Shown here: positions 1-5,645 of the stretch, piece after piece
Position numbering within the stretch: the stretch's first letter is position 1
How the letters are laid out: each line of letters starts with the position of its first letter
Assembly (NCBI GenBank): GCA_030634925.1
Contig: DAOVZV010000096.1
Span: 1 to 5,645, forward strand
Reading direction: 5' to 3'
Length of the DNA: 5,645 nucleotides
DNA from: Sulfurovum sp.
Lineage (GTDB): Bacteria > Campylobacterota > Campylobacteria > Campylobacterales > Sulfurovaceae
Notes under the pieces: generated by a model
Seen by the model: the letters and a program-made list of their open reading frames with translations, nothing else
Told to the model about the DNA's origin: nothing
The model's database searches: none
Program-made: the position numbers and the translations under genes

Positions 1-464
1 AGGTCAAGAGTTTTGACCTCTTTCATAACTGCTTGTAAATCATCTATCTTTTTGCCAGATACTCTTACTTCATCACCTTGAATAGATGGTGTGACTTTTA
101 TCTTCATAGCCTTGATAGCTTTTACTATCTCTTTTGCTTCATCTTTTTCTATACTATCTACAATCTTGTATATAATCTTTGTATTTCCTCCACTAATCCC
201 CTCGGTCTTGACCTCTTCTAGCGATTTTCCTGCTATATTTCGTTTGATTAGTTTAGAGATAAGTATGTCTTTTAGTGCATCTATCTTATCGGAGCTTGAT
301 GAGCTTAGAGATAGTACTTTTCCTGCTTCATTGAGGTCTATCTCTGCTACCACTCCTTTGAAATCAAAACGATTTACAATCTCTTTTTGAGCCATAATCA
401 CAGCATTTTTCATCTCCATCATATCAAGCTTGGCTGTTATATCAAAGTAGTGGTCTTTTGCCAT
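1..464 (-). CDS. yajQ: YajQ-family nucleotide-binding protein (UPF0234), partial, C-terminus cut by window edge
   Basis: The 154 visible codons begin MAKDHYFDIT and match the YajQ family along their length. Family landmarks are the N-terminal FDI strand (residues 7-9), RFDFKG (about 32-37), the SKLIKR segment (about 70-75), and the IQGDEVRVSGK and DDLQAVM blocks (about 128-147). YajQ proteins are about 163 residues, so only some 8-10 residues are missing beyond position 1. They are soluble cytoplasmic proteins with two ferredoxin-like folds that bind nucleotides and RNA; in Xanthomonas and Pseudomonas members bind c-di-GMP and act as effectors. Whether this one binds c-di-GMP cannot be read from the sequence. 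The start is supported by AGGA five bases upstream of the ATG, directly after the stop codon of the upstream GTPase gene (9-nt gap). It is therefore probably co-transcribed and possibly translationally coupled with that gene. The run of five serines near residues 53-57 is also seen in campylobacterial homologs as I recall them. Confidence 0.93.
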   Translation of the reverse strand, partial: MAKDHYFDITAKLDMMEMKNAVIMAQKEIVNRFDFKGVVAEIDLNEAGKVLSLSSSSSDKIDALKDILISKLIKRNIAGKSLEEVKTEGISGGNTKIIYKIVDSIEKDEAKEIVKAIKAMKIKVTPSIQGDEVRVSGKKIDDLQAVMKEVKTLD

Positions 465-473
465 TTTGTTCCT

Positions 474-1871
474 TTATTTCTCTTCTTTTTGTGCTTCTTT
501 TCCAGCAGGACTAATGAACTGGTCATTTAGTTTTTGGATATATGTCCTAGCATCACTCATCAATAAATCTAGTTTCGTACTATGCTTCAATGACCATTTA
601 CTTGAATTATGACCAAATAGTGGTTTCCACCATTTGGTATTATATAGTATAGCATTGGCTATTGATTTATCTTTTTTCATCCATCTATTGGCATCAAATT
701 TGGCAAATATATCACGAAGCTTGATATGAATTGTACTTAGGATAACTACAAGTCCTAGTATAGACACTATAGATATAATTTGTGATGACATTATATTTGT
801 TATCAATCCCATATTTGACTCTGCAAACATAAATCCAACAACTATCAATATCCATAATATGAAATCTGTGATAAGTACCTTTTTGCTCCAGCTTTTGAGT
901 GCTTTTTGTAGAGTTGGTATCTTCTCTTCTTTCATCTCTTTAGAGAAGTCTTCTAGTGCTTTGATGATACGATAAGCTCTCTCTATACCGACTTTATCCA
1001 TTCTCTGTGTGATTTTGGATAAGTCACTATCTCTCTTTCTCTCTAGTCTCTCTTTTTGGGCAGGGTCATCTATTGGAACTGCTGATGATTCATTGTATAT
1101 TCCATAGAAATTACCAGAGATTAGTCCCTCTTGTGACATAGCCCTTTGCCATGATGCGATAACTGTCTCTAGGTTATCCTCTTTGGCTGTGGTATCTATT
1201 TGATTGAGTACATAGAGTATCTTGTTTGCGTCTCTATGATTGATGGTTGCACCTACTAGGTGTTCTAGTGTATCACGCATAGCTCCAGGTTCAGGATGTC
1301 TAGCATCAAAAAATACTAATACCAAGTCTGACATATCTACTATATGACTTGTAATTCTAAGTATTCCATCTCTTTGGCTATCTGCATCAAAACCAGGAGA
1401 GTCTATTAGGATTTTACCTTTTATCTTGTCTGATTTTAGTGTTTTGAGCTGTAGATATAGATTGACTCTATTTCCCTCTCCAGGGTCCACTTTGTTTACC
1501 TCATCACTGATATTATAGAAAGGAAACCTAGGGTCTGCATCTAGTGCTAGACCAGGGAGAGTATGAGACTCTTCATTTTCACCATAACAGATAACAGTAA
1601 ATTTATCATCTACTGCTTGATTACCACTCTCTTGTATATCTTTACCTAAATATTGATTGATAAATGTTGATTTACCAGCAGAAAAAGTACCCAATATAGA
1701 AATCATAGGCCACCATGATATATGGCTTGTGTATGTATCTTCAGGAGTTATAAGTCCTATCTTGTGACCCACCTCATCTAATAACTTATAATTCTCTATC
1801 ACATCCAATAGTATTGGATTTTCTGATGATAGATACTCTTTGAGCTTGGTATATCTCTCTTCTGGCATCAT
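474..1871 (-). CDS. EHD-like dynamin-family GTPase/ATPase with C-terminal membrane hairpin
   Basis: This 465-residue protein has a dynamin-superfamily G domain. Visible motifs are the P-loop GTFSAGKST (61-69), a switch I region around DDKFTV (88-93), the G3 motif DSPG (157-160) and a G4-type NQID (223-226). The stretch LPG-LALDADPRFPF (105-118), followed by DSPGF and then VLVFFDARH (184-192), closely parallels eukaryotic EHD ATPases (IPG-NALVVDP-KPF, IDTPGI, ILLFDAH as I recall them). An EHD-like subgroup is therefore more likely than classical mitofusin/BDLP. A charged helical region (about 270-330) is followed by two hydrophobic segments, about 332-350 and 361-383, separated by a short polar turn. 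A cytoplasmic tail of about 80 residues follows. The likely role is nucleotide-driven oligomerisation on the inner membrane and membrane remodelling or repair; the substrate is unknown. The start at the first of two adjacent ATGs has AAGGAT about 7-8 bases upstream. The gene lies 20 nt after the PilJ-like gene and 9 nt before yajQ. The dynamin-superfamily assignment is firm; the cellular role is not. Confidence 0.9.
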   Translation of the reverse strand: MMPEERYTKLKEYLSSENPILLDVIENYKLLDEVGHKIGLITPEDTYTSHISWWPMISILGTFSAGKSTFINQYLGKDIQESGNQAVDDKFTVICYGENEESHTLPGLALDADPRFPFYNISDEVNKVDPGEGNRVNLYLQLKTLKSDKIKGKILIDSPGFDADSQRDGILRITSHIVDMSDLVLVFFDARHPEPGAMRDTLEHLVGATINHRDANKILYVLNQIDTTAKEDNLETVIASWQRAMSQEGLISGNFYGIYNESSAVPIDDPAQKERLERKRDSDLSKITQRMDKVGIERAYRIIKALEDFSKEMKEEKIPTLQKALKSWSKKVLITDFILWILIVVGFMFAESNMGLITNIMSSQIISIVSILGLVVILSTIHIKLRDIFAKFDANRWMKKDKSIANAILYNTKWWKPLFGHNSSKWSLKHSTKLDLLMSDARTYIQKLNDQFISPAGKEAQKEEK

Positions 1872-1891
1872 ATTTATTATCCTTAATAATT

Positions 1892-2671
1892 TTATTTTTT
1901 TAGATTATCTTGATATAGACTTACAATAGCATTCATCTTTTTTGTGATTTTATCAGTAGTTGAATATACTATTTTTGGTAATCCACCTGTTTCTATATTT
2001 AGATATAGTTTATATACTATTTTCCACATTTTATTTACTTTGTTTAGTTCTACATTTATCTTTGGAGTATTACCTTGATGTTTCAAAAGTTCTTTTAGGT
2101 TATCATTGAACTCTTTGATAGACTCTCTCATCTGAATAATAGTATTATCATCCTTGATACCTATCTGATAGACCATATAATATTTAGCAATTCTCTGTGA
2201 CAACATTCGTTGCTTACCTGCCATCTCGATAATCTTGTTTGATTTTTTGCCTTTGACTAATGCTTGGACTACATAATCACTACCTTCAAGCAAAGACTCA
2301 CTAAGGTCAAGCATAATAATACCATTATCATCACTATATTTCTCTTTGTAGATAGAAGTAAACTCATCCAAACTCATATCAACAAAATCTATCAAAGATT
2401 TGATATTATCATCTATAATCTCTTCTGATAACTTCTGTTGAGTTCTTTTGAAGTGTGTAATATTTTTTTTCAAATTCTTTTTGGCTATTGTTTTATTCAC
2501 ACCTTTTGATAGATAGAAATAATTTTTTGCCATAGCTTGTGATAGCATCCTCTGTTTTGCTACACGGTTTAGCATCTTTTTACTAACTAGTGTACTCTCT
2601 ATTTGTGCAGAATTTGCTACACCAAAGCTTAGAGCTAAGATAGTCAATACCTTTATTATCTGTTTCATCAT
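1892..2671 (-). CDS. Exported PilJ/NarX-like sensor-domain protein, second of two tandem paralogs
   Basis: The protein is about 259 residues if it starts at the ATG ending at 2669. A Lys-containing N-terminus and hydrophobic stretch (KQIIKVLTILALSFGVANSA) form a signal peptide, with probable cleavage near the end of that stretch, so the mature protein should be periplasmic. It contains two copies of a helical repeat headed by KQRMLSQ (genomic 2537-2557 and 2195-2215), 114 residues apart, each followed by MAK/IAK and aromatic residues. This is the signature of the PilJ-type N-terminal domain (PF13675) found in type IV pilus chemoreceptors and NarX/NarQ-like sensors, where a related P-box binds nitrate or nitrite. 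No HAMP, kinase or methyl-accepting domain and no second membrane segment is present, so it is a free-standing sensory or binding module. The C-terminus repeats the DKITKKMN block of the upstream gene, which shows the two genes arose by duplication. The function is not established. The longer start at 2677 is open, but its ATG touches the Shine-Dalgarno sequence with no spacer. Confidence 0.88.
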   Translation of the reverse strand: MMKQIIKVLTILALSFGVANSAQIESTLVSKKMLNRVAKQRMLSQAMAKNYFYLSKGVNKTIAKKNLKKNITHFKRTQQKLSEEIIDDNIKSLIDFVDMSLDEFTSIYKEKYSDDNGIIMLDLSESLLEGSDYVVQALVKGKKSNKIIEMAGKQRMLSQRIAKYYMVYQIGIKDDNTIIQMRESIKEFNDNLKELLKHQGNTPKINVELNKVNKMWKIVYKLYLNIETGGLPKIVYSTTDKITKKMNAIVSLYQDNLKK

Positions 2672-2677
2672 AATCAT

Positions 2678-2683
2678 CTCCTT
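2678..2683 (-). promoter_or_regulatory. Ribosome binding site AAGGAG that decides the start of the second PilJ-like gene
   Basis: On the minus strand the AAGGAG is contiguous with an ATG at 2677-2675, leaving no spacer. The ATG at 2671-2669 has a 6-base spacer and the next one at 2668-2666 has 9. The start at 2671 is therefore preferred, with 2668 as the alternative. The AAGGAG also overlaps the TAA stop of the upstream paralog (2684-2682), which suggests translational coupling. Confidence 0.7.
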
Positions 2684-3443
2684 ATTTTATATTCACATAT
2701 AGTTGTGTAACTTTGTTCATCTTCTTTGTTATCTTATCAGAAGTTCTAGCTATTATACTTGGTATATACTTTTTTGATTTAGATGCACCTAGTATTTCAA
2801 AAAACATAAAATCTTTCTTGACTCTTGCTAATATCTTATTTATCTCATCACTATTTTTTGGAAAAGCAATTAACTTGGCATGTGCTTTTTCAAACTCTGC
2901 TATAGTATCAGATAGAAGCTTGTCATCTATACCAACTTTCCATACTTTGAGCATATAGATACTACCTAATCTCTGAGATAACATTCTTTGCTTACCAGAT
3001 ATATTGATAATCTCTCCGATATTTGCTCCTGAAGCCTTGGTTATAGTATCTGTAGCAGTATGTGATGCCTCTAGTAGAGTATCTAGTGAAGCAAACAAAG
3101 ACAAAGCTTTTGTTTTATCTGGTGCTGACTTCAAATCACCTTGAATAGGAGTCCATATCTCTTTGACCTTGTTCAAGACATCCAAAGATGGCTTGTCTTT
3201 TGTAAAAGATATAAGCTCATCTAATGTATTTGAAAATAGTGTTACAGATTGTTCTAGTTGAACCTTTGGCTTACCAAACTTCATACTCATACCGACCATA
3301 GAGTAGCTTTTCATCATTTTCTGTGATAGCATTCTCTGCTTTCCTACTTTATTTATAGCATCTGCTACAGTACTAATCTCTCCATGGGCAAAGCTGATTA
3401 ATAAAATAGATGAAGCTATTAATGTAAATAGTTTTTTCTGCAT
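2682..3443 (-). CDS. Exported PilJ/NarX-like sensor-domain protein, first of two tandem paralogs
   Basis: This is a 253-residue protein with a clear signal peptide: MQKK, then a hydrophobic core (LFTLIASSILLISFA), then AHG, with cleavage likely around residues 19-22. The mature part is mostly helical and holds two PilJ-like repeats, headed by GKQRMLSQKMMKSY (residues 34-47, motif DNA 3321-3341) and GKQRMLSQRLG (150-160, motif DNA 2973-2993), 116 residues apart. The family (PF13675) is normally the periplasmic sensor part of chemoreceptors or histidine kinases. Here nothing follows it except the C-terminal block SDKITKKMN (about 235-243), which is shared with the downstream paralog. It is therefore probably a soluble periplasmic binding or sensing protein, ligand unknown; nitrate or nitrite is only an analogy to NarX. 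AAGGAG lies six bases before the ATG. It is the first gene of the apparent four-gene operon, and its stop codon overlaps the ribosome binding site of the next gene. Identity to the paralog is limited outside the repeat heads and the C-terminus, so the duplication is old. Confidence 0.88.
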   Translation of the reverse strand: MQKKLFTLIASSILLISFAHGEISTVADAINKVGKQRMLSQKMMKSYSMVGMSMKFGKPKVQLEQSVTLFSNTLDELISFTKDKPSLDVLNKVKEIWTPIQGDLKSAPDKTKALSLFASLDTLLEASHTATDTITKASGANIGEIINISGKQRMLSQRLGSIYMLKVWKVGIDDKLLSDTIAEFEKAHAKLIAFPKNSDEINKILARVKKDFMFFEILGASKSKKYIPSIIARTSDKITKKMNKVTQLYVNIK

Positions 3444-3478
3444 TTTACACTCCTTTTTATAGTTTAAAATAATATTAC

Positions 3479-3518
3479 ATAATACATTAATTATTATTGT
3501 TGCTGTAGATAAAGTATA
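3479..3518 (-). promoter_or_regulatory. Candidate -10 elements for the leftward operon
   Basis: On the minus strand two near-consensus -10 hexamers occur: TATACT (3518-3513) and TATTAT (3484-3479, preceded by TG). They would give leaders of roughly 60 and 30 nt before the first PilJ-like gene. Neither has a good -35 at 16-18 bp. That is not unusual for Campylobacterota sigma-70 promoters, where the -35 is weak. Which of them is used, if either, cannot be decided from the sequence. Confidence 0.25.
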
Positions 3519-3541
3519 TATATTAATTACAAATAACCATT

Positions 3542-3552
3542 ATTGTAACAAT
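3542..3552. repeat. Short perfect palindrome ATTGT-A-ACAAT
   Basis: Two 5-bp inverted arms flank a single central base near the middle of the divergent intergenic region, about 50 bp upstream of the candidate acnB -35. It could be an operator half-site pair for a dimeric regulator. It matches no operator I can name with confidence, and chance occurrence is plausible at this AT content. Confidence 0.25.
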
Positions 3553-3595
3553 CCGATACAAACAAATCATCTATTTTATATGATTCTCTTATAGT

Positions 3596-3624
3596 TTGAA
3601 TATTAATAGAAAGTTAGATAGTAT
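3596..3624 (+). promoter_or_regulatory. Candidate sigma-70 promoter for acnB
   Basis: TTGAAT (3596-3601) is followed after 17 bp by TAGTAT (3619-3624). Each hexamer agrees with the consensus at four positions. The predicted start near 3631 would leave a leader of about 30 nt that includes the ribosome binding site at 3650-3654. An alternative -10, TATAAA at 3630-3635, lacks a suitably spaced -35. Confidence 0.3.
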
Positions 3625-3646
3625 TTAGTTATAAATTATAAACTAA
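3625..3646 (+). repeat. Imperfect inverted repeat in the acnB leader
   Basis: TTAGTTATAA (3625-3634) is mirrored by TTATAAACTAA (3636-3646), with one extra base in the right arm. In RNA it could form a stem of UUAGUU with AACUAA plus two more A-U pairs around a five-base loop. It ends four bases before the acnB Shine-Dalgarno sequence. It could be an operator over the start site or a weak leader hairpin; it holds only one G-C pair, so stability would be low. Confidence 0.4.
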
Positions 3647-3649
3647 TAC

Positions 3650-3654
3650 AGGAG
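3650..3654 (+). promoter_or_regulatory. Ribosome binding site of acnB
   Basis: AGGAG stands six bases before the ATG at 3661, an ideal spacing. It fixes the start, which also agrees with the N-terminus of known AcnB proteins (short lead into [16 protein letters not shown]). Confidence 0.8.
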
Positions 3655-3660
3655 ACCATA

Positions 3661-5645
3661 ATGGCCTTAATAGAAGAGTATAAAGCACACACAGCACAAA
3701 GAGCAGAACTAGGAGTTCCACCACTTGCATTGACAGTAGAACAGACAGCACAATTAGTAGAATTACTAAAAGCTTCACCTATAGTAGAAGCAGATTATGC
3801 AATGGATATGTTTGAAAACAAAATACCAGCAGGTGTAGATGATGCAGCGTATGTAAAAGCAGCATTCCTAAATGATGTAGTACAAGGTAACACAAGTTGT
3901 GATTCTATAGATGCTATTAAAGCTTGTAATATTTTAGGTAAGATGCTTGGTGGGTTTAATGTTACTCCACTTGTTGAAGCTCTCAAACTTGGTGGAGATG
4001 TAGCAAATACAGCATCTACTCAACTCAAAAATACTCTTCTTATGTATGATGCGTTTAATGATGTCAAGACTCTTATGGACGAGGGCAACGCTCTTGCAAA
4101 AGAGATAGTAACTTCTTGGGCAAATGCAGAATGGTTTACAAATAAACCTGAACTTGATAGTGAGATAACAGTAACTGTATATAAAATCCCTGGTGAGACA
4201 AATACAGATGACCTCTCACCAGCTTCTGAAGCATTTACAAGAGCAGATGTACCTATTCATGCCAACTCATTCCTAATCAACAGAATGGAAAACCCACTAG
4301 ATACTATGGTTGCCCTCAAAGAAAAAGGTCACCCATTAGCTTATGTTGGTGATGTTGTAGGTACTGGTTCAAGTAGAAAATCAGGTATCAACTCAGTACA
4401 ATGGCACATGGGAGTAGATATAGATGGTATCCCTGGCAAGAGAACTGGTGGTGTAGTTATCGGTGATATTATCGCTCCAATATTCTTCAATACAGCAGAA
4501 GATAGTGGATGTCTCCCTATCCAAGCACCAGTAGCCAATCTCGAGACTGGTGATGTAATTACAATCAAACCTTTTGATGGCGTAATAGAAAAAGATGGAA
4601 AAGTAGTAAGTGAGTTCAAAATAGAGCCAAACACTCTTCCTGATGAGATGAGAGCTGGTGGTAGAGTTTCACTTATCATTGGAAAAGGACTTACAGCAAA
4701 AGCTAGAGAAGCATTGGGTATGGACGCAGGAGATATATTTATGACTCCTGATGTGCCTACAGATAATGGCAAAGGATTTACTCTAGCTCAAAAAATGGTA
4801 GGTAAAGCATGTGGTATAGAGGGTGTTAAGCCTGGTACTTACTGTGAGCCAATAGCTACAACAGTAGGAAGCCAAGATACAACTGGTCCAATGACAAGAG
4901 ACGAAGTAAAAGACCTCGCAGCGTTGAACTTCGGTGCTGATATGGTTATGCAATCGTTTTGTCATACAGCAGCATATCCAAAACCTGCTGATATTAAACT
5001 ACAACATACTCTTCCAGAGTTTTGGACAAGTAGAAAAGGGTTTATCCTTAGACCAGGTGATGGTGTAATCCACTCATGGTTAAATAGACTATGTCTTCCT
5101 GATACAGTAGGTACTGGTGCTGATAGTCATACTCGTTTCCCAATAGGTATCTCATTCCCAGCAGGTAGTGGTCTAGTAGCATTTGCAGGAGTTACTGGTA
5201 TGATGCCTCTAACTATGCCTGAATCTGTTCTTGTAAGATTTAAGGGTGAAATGCAACCAGGGATTACTCTAAGAGATATGGTAAATGCTATCCCTCACCA
5301 AGCTATCAAAGATGGTCTCTTGACTGTGGCTAAAGCAGGTAAGAAAAACATCTTCTCTGGTAGAGTTTTGGAGATAGAAGGACTAGAGCAACTCAAATGT
5401 GAACAAGCATTTGAGCTAAGTGATGCAAGTGCAGAGCGTTCGGCTGCTGCGTGTACAGTATATCTGGACAAAGAGCCTATCATAGAATACCTAGAGTCAA
5501 ATATAGTTCTAATAGAAGAGTTAATAGCACAAGGCTATGAAGATTCTGCGACACTTCAAAGAAGAGCTGACAAGATGAAAGCATGGGTAGCAAATCCAGA
5601 GCTTCTAAAAGCAGACGCAGATGCAGAATACGCAGCTGTGATTGA
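3661..5645 (+). CDS. acnB: Bifunctional aconitate hydratase 2 / 2-methylisocitrate dehydratase AcnB, partial, C-terminus beyond window
   Basis: AcnB interconverts citrate and isocitrate through cis-aconitate in the citrate cycle (oxidative or reductive), and in many bacteria it also hydrates 2-methyl-cis-aconitate. The 661 visible codons cover about three quarters of a protein that is usually 850-865 residues. Domain order is that of AcnB, not AcnA: an N-terminal HEAT-like domain (about 1-155), then the swivel domain with NTDDLSPA (181-188) and [16 protein letters not shown] (227-242), then the catalytic domains starting near 390. Catalytic landmarks are [13 protein letters not shown] (403-415), [12 protein letters not shown] (431-442), [11 protein letters not shown] (486-496) and ASAERSAA. 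The three cysteines that hold the 4Fe-4S cluster lie near residues 710-770 in E. coli and are therefore outside the window. The frame is open throughout with no frameshift. The linker between DLSPA and AYVGDVV is about ten residues shorter than in E. coli as I recall it. The gene is divergent from the PilJ-dynamin operon and is preceded by a small leader dyad. Confidence 0.98.
   Translation, partial: MALIEEYKAHTAQRAELGVPPLALTVEQTAQLVELLKASPIVEADYAMDMFENKIPAGVDDAAYVKAAFLNDVVQGNTSCDSIDAIKACNILGKMLGGFNVTPLVEALKLGGDVANTASTQLKNTLLMYDAFNDVKTLMDEGNALAKEIVTSWANAEWFTNKPELDSEITVTVYKIPGETNTDDLSPASEAFTRADVPIHANSFLINRMENPLDTMVALKEKGHPLAYVGDVVGTGSSRKSGINSVQWHMGVDIDGIPGKRTGGVVIGDIIAPIFFNTAEDSGCLPIQAPVANLETGDVITIKPFDGVIEKDGKVVSEFKIEPNTLPDEMRAGGRVSLIIGKGLTAKAREALGMDAGDIFMTPDVPTDNGKGFTLAQKMVGKACGIEGVKPGTYCEPIATTVGSQDTTGPMTRDEVKDLAALNFGADMVMQSFCHTAAYPKPADIKLQHTLPEFWTSRKGFILRPGDGVIHSWLNRLCLPDTVGTGADSHTRFPIGISFPAGSGLVAFAGVTGMMPLTMPESVLVRFKGEMQPGITLRDMVNAIPHQAIKDGLLTVAKAGKKNIFSGRVLEIEGLEQLKCEQAFELSDASAERSAAACTVYLDKEPIIEYLESNIVLIEELIAQGYEDSATLQRRADKMKAWVANPELLKADADAEYAAVI

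Larger units (their letters stand above)
3444..3660. promoter_or_regulatory. Divergent intergenic region between the PilJ-like operon and acnB
   Basis: These 217 bp are strongly AT-rich and have no convincing gene on either strand. The region must carry the promoters of both the leftward PilJ-dynamin-yajQ unit and the rightward acnB. It also holds a short perfect palindrome (3542-3552), a longer imperfect dyad just before the acnB ribosome binding site, an 8-bp palindrome TAATATTA (3470-3477) and an alternating TATATATAT tract around 3515-3523. Individual sites are listed separately with low confidence, because AT-rich DNA produces such matches easily. Confidence 0.75.

Noticed and set aside
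91..390. Plus-strand open frame of 99 codons opposite yajQ
   Set aside because: It is antisense to a well-conserved yajQ, its composition (Ser/Ile/Phe rich) is typical of a shadow frame, and it has no good ribosome binding site.
465..473. Terminator between the dynamin and yajQ genes
   Set aside because: The gap is nine bases, contains only the yajQ ribosome binding site and has no inverted repeat.
2713..2958. Plus-strand open frame of 81 codons opposite the first PilJ-like gene
   Set aside because: It is antisense to a gene with a signal peptide and recognisable repeats. The hydrophobic look comes from the complement of Lys/Asp-rich codons.
2195..3341. The four similar KQRMLSQ-coding segments as a DNA repeat or CRISPR-like array
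   Set aside because: The similarity is at the protein level with different codons, and the spacing of about 345 bp matches protein domain duplication; no DNA-level repeat array is present.
3511..3530. Alternating TATATATAT tract as a replication origin or phase-variable repeat
   Set aside because: It is only about nine bases of alternating T and A, with no DnaA boxes or iterons nearby. It is too short to suggest slippage and is expected in AT-rich promoter DNA.
3795..5483. Several minus-strand open frames (3795-3986, 4341-4772, 4783-4965, 5295-5483)
   Set aside because: All lie antisense within acnB, whose frame is conserved and uninterrupted from 3661 to the window end.
3661..5645. Possible loss of the Fe-S cluster cysteines in AcnB
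   Set aside because: The ligands lie after about residue 700 in this family, so they fall beyond the right edge; their absence from the window says nothing.

Overview
The window looks like chromosomal DNA from a Campylobacterota (epsilonproteobacterial) organism, possibly of the Sulfurimonas/Sulfurovum type. The base composition is AT-rich, arginine is mostly AGA and isoleucine is often ATA. The partial YajQ and AcnB proteins resemble what I remember of that group. This placement is an inference from sequence character and recalled homologs; no search was run.

Layout: two divergent transcription units flank a 217-bp AT-rich intergenic region (3444-3660). On the minus strand, reading from 3443 down to 1, four closely packed genes follow one another. 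They are two tandem paralogous small exported proteins with PilJ-like (type IV pili / NarX-like sensor) repeats, a membrane-anchored EHD-like dynamin-family GTPase, and a YajQ-family nucleotide-binding protein cut by the left edge. The gaps are 10, 20 and 9 nt and each gene has its own Shine-Dalgarno sequence, so a single operon is likely. On the plus strand, acnB (bifunctional aconitate hydratase 2 / 2-methylisocitrate dehydratase) starts at 3661 and runs off the right edge after about 661 codons. It is intact as far as it is visible.

How the genes may work together: acnB is a housekeeping gene of the citrate cycle and is probably only a neighbour. The minus-strand cluster is the more unusual part. 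It joins two exported proteins carrying a duplicated P-box-like motif (KQRMLSQ) but no kinase or chemotaxis output domain, a GTPase/ATPase of the membrane-remodelling dynamin superfamily with a C-terminal two-helix membrane hairpin, and a protein family known to bind c-di-GMP in some bacteria. A link between envelope sensing and membrane remodelling is possible, but it rests on gene proximity only.

No tRNA, rRNA, CRISPR array, insertion sequence or clear rho-independent terminator was found.
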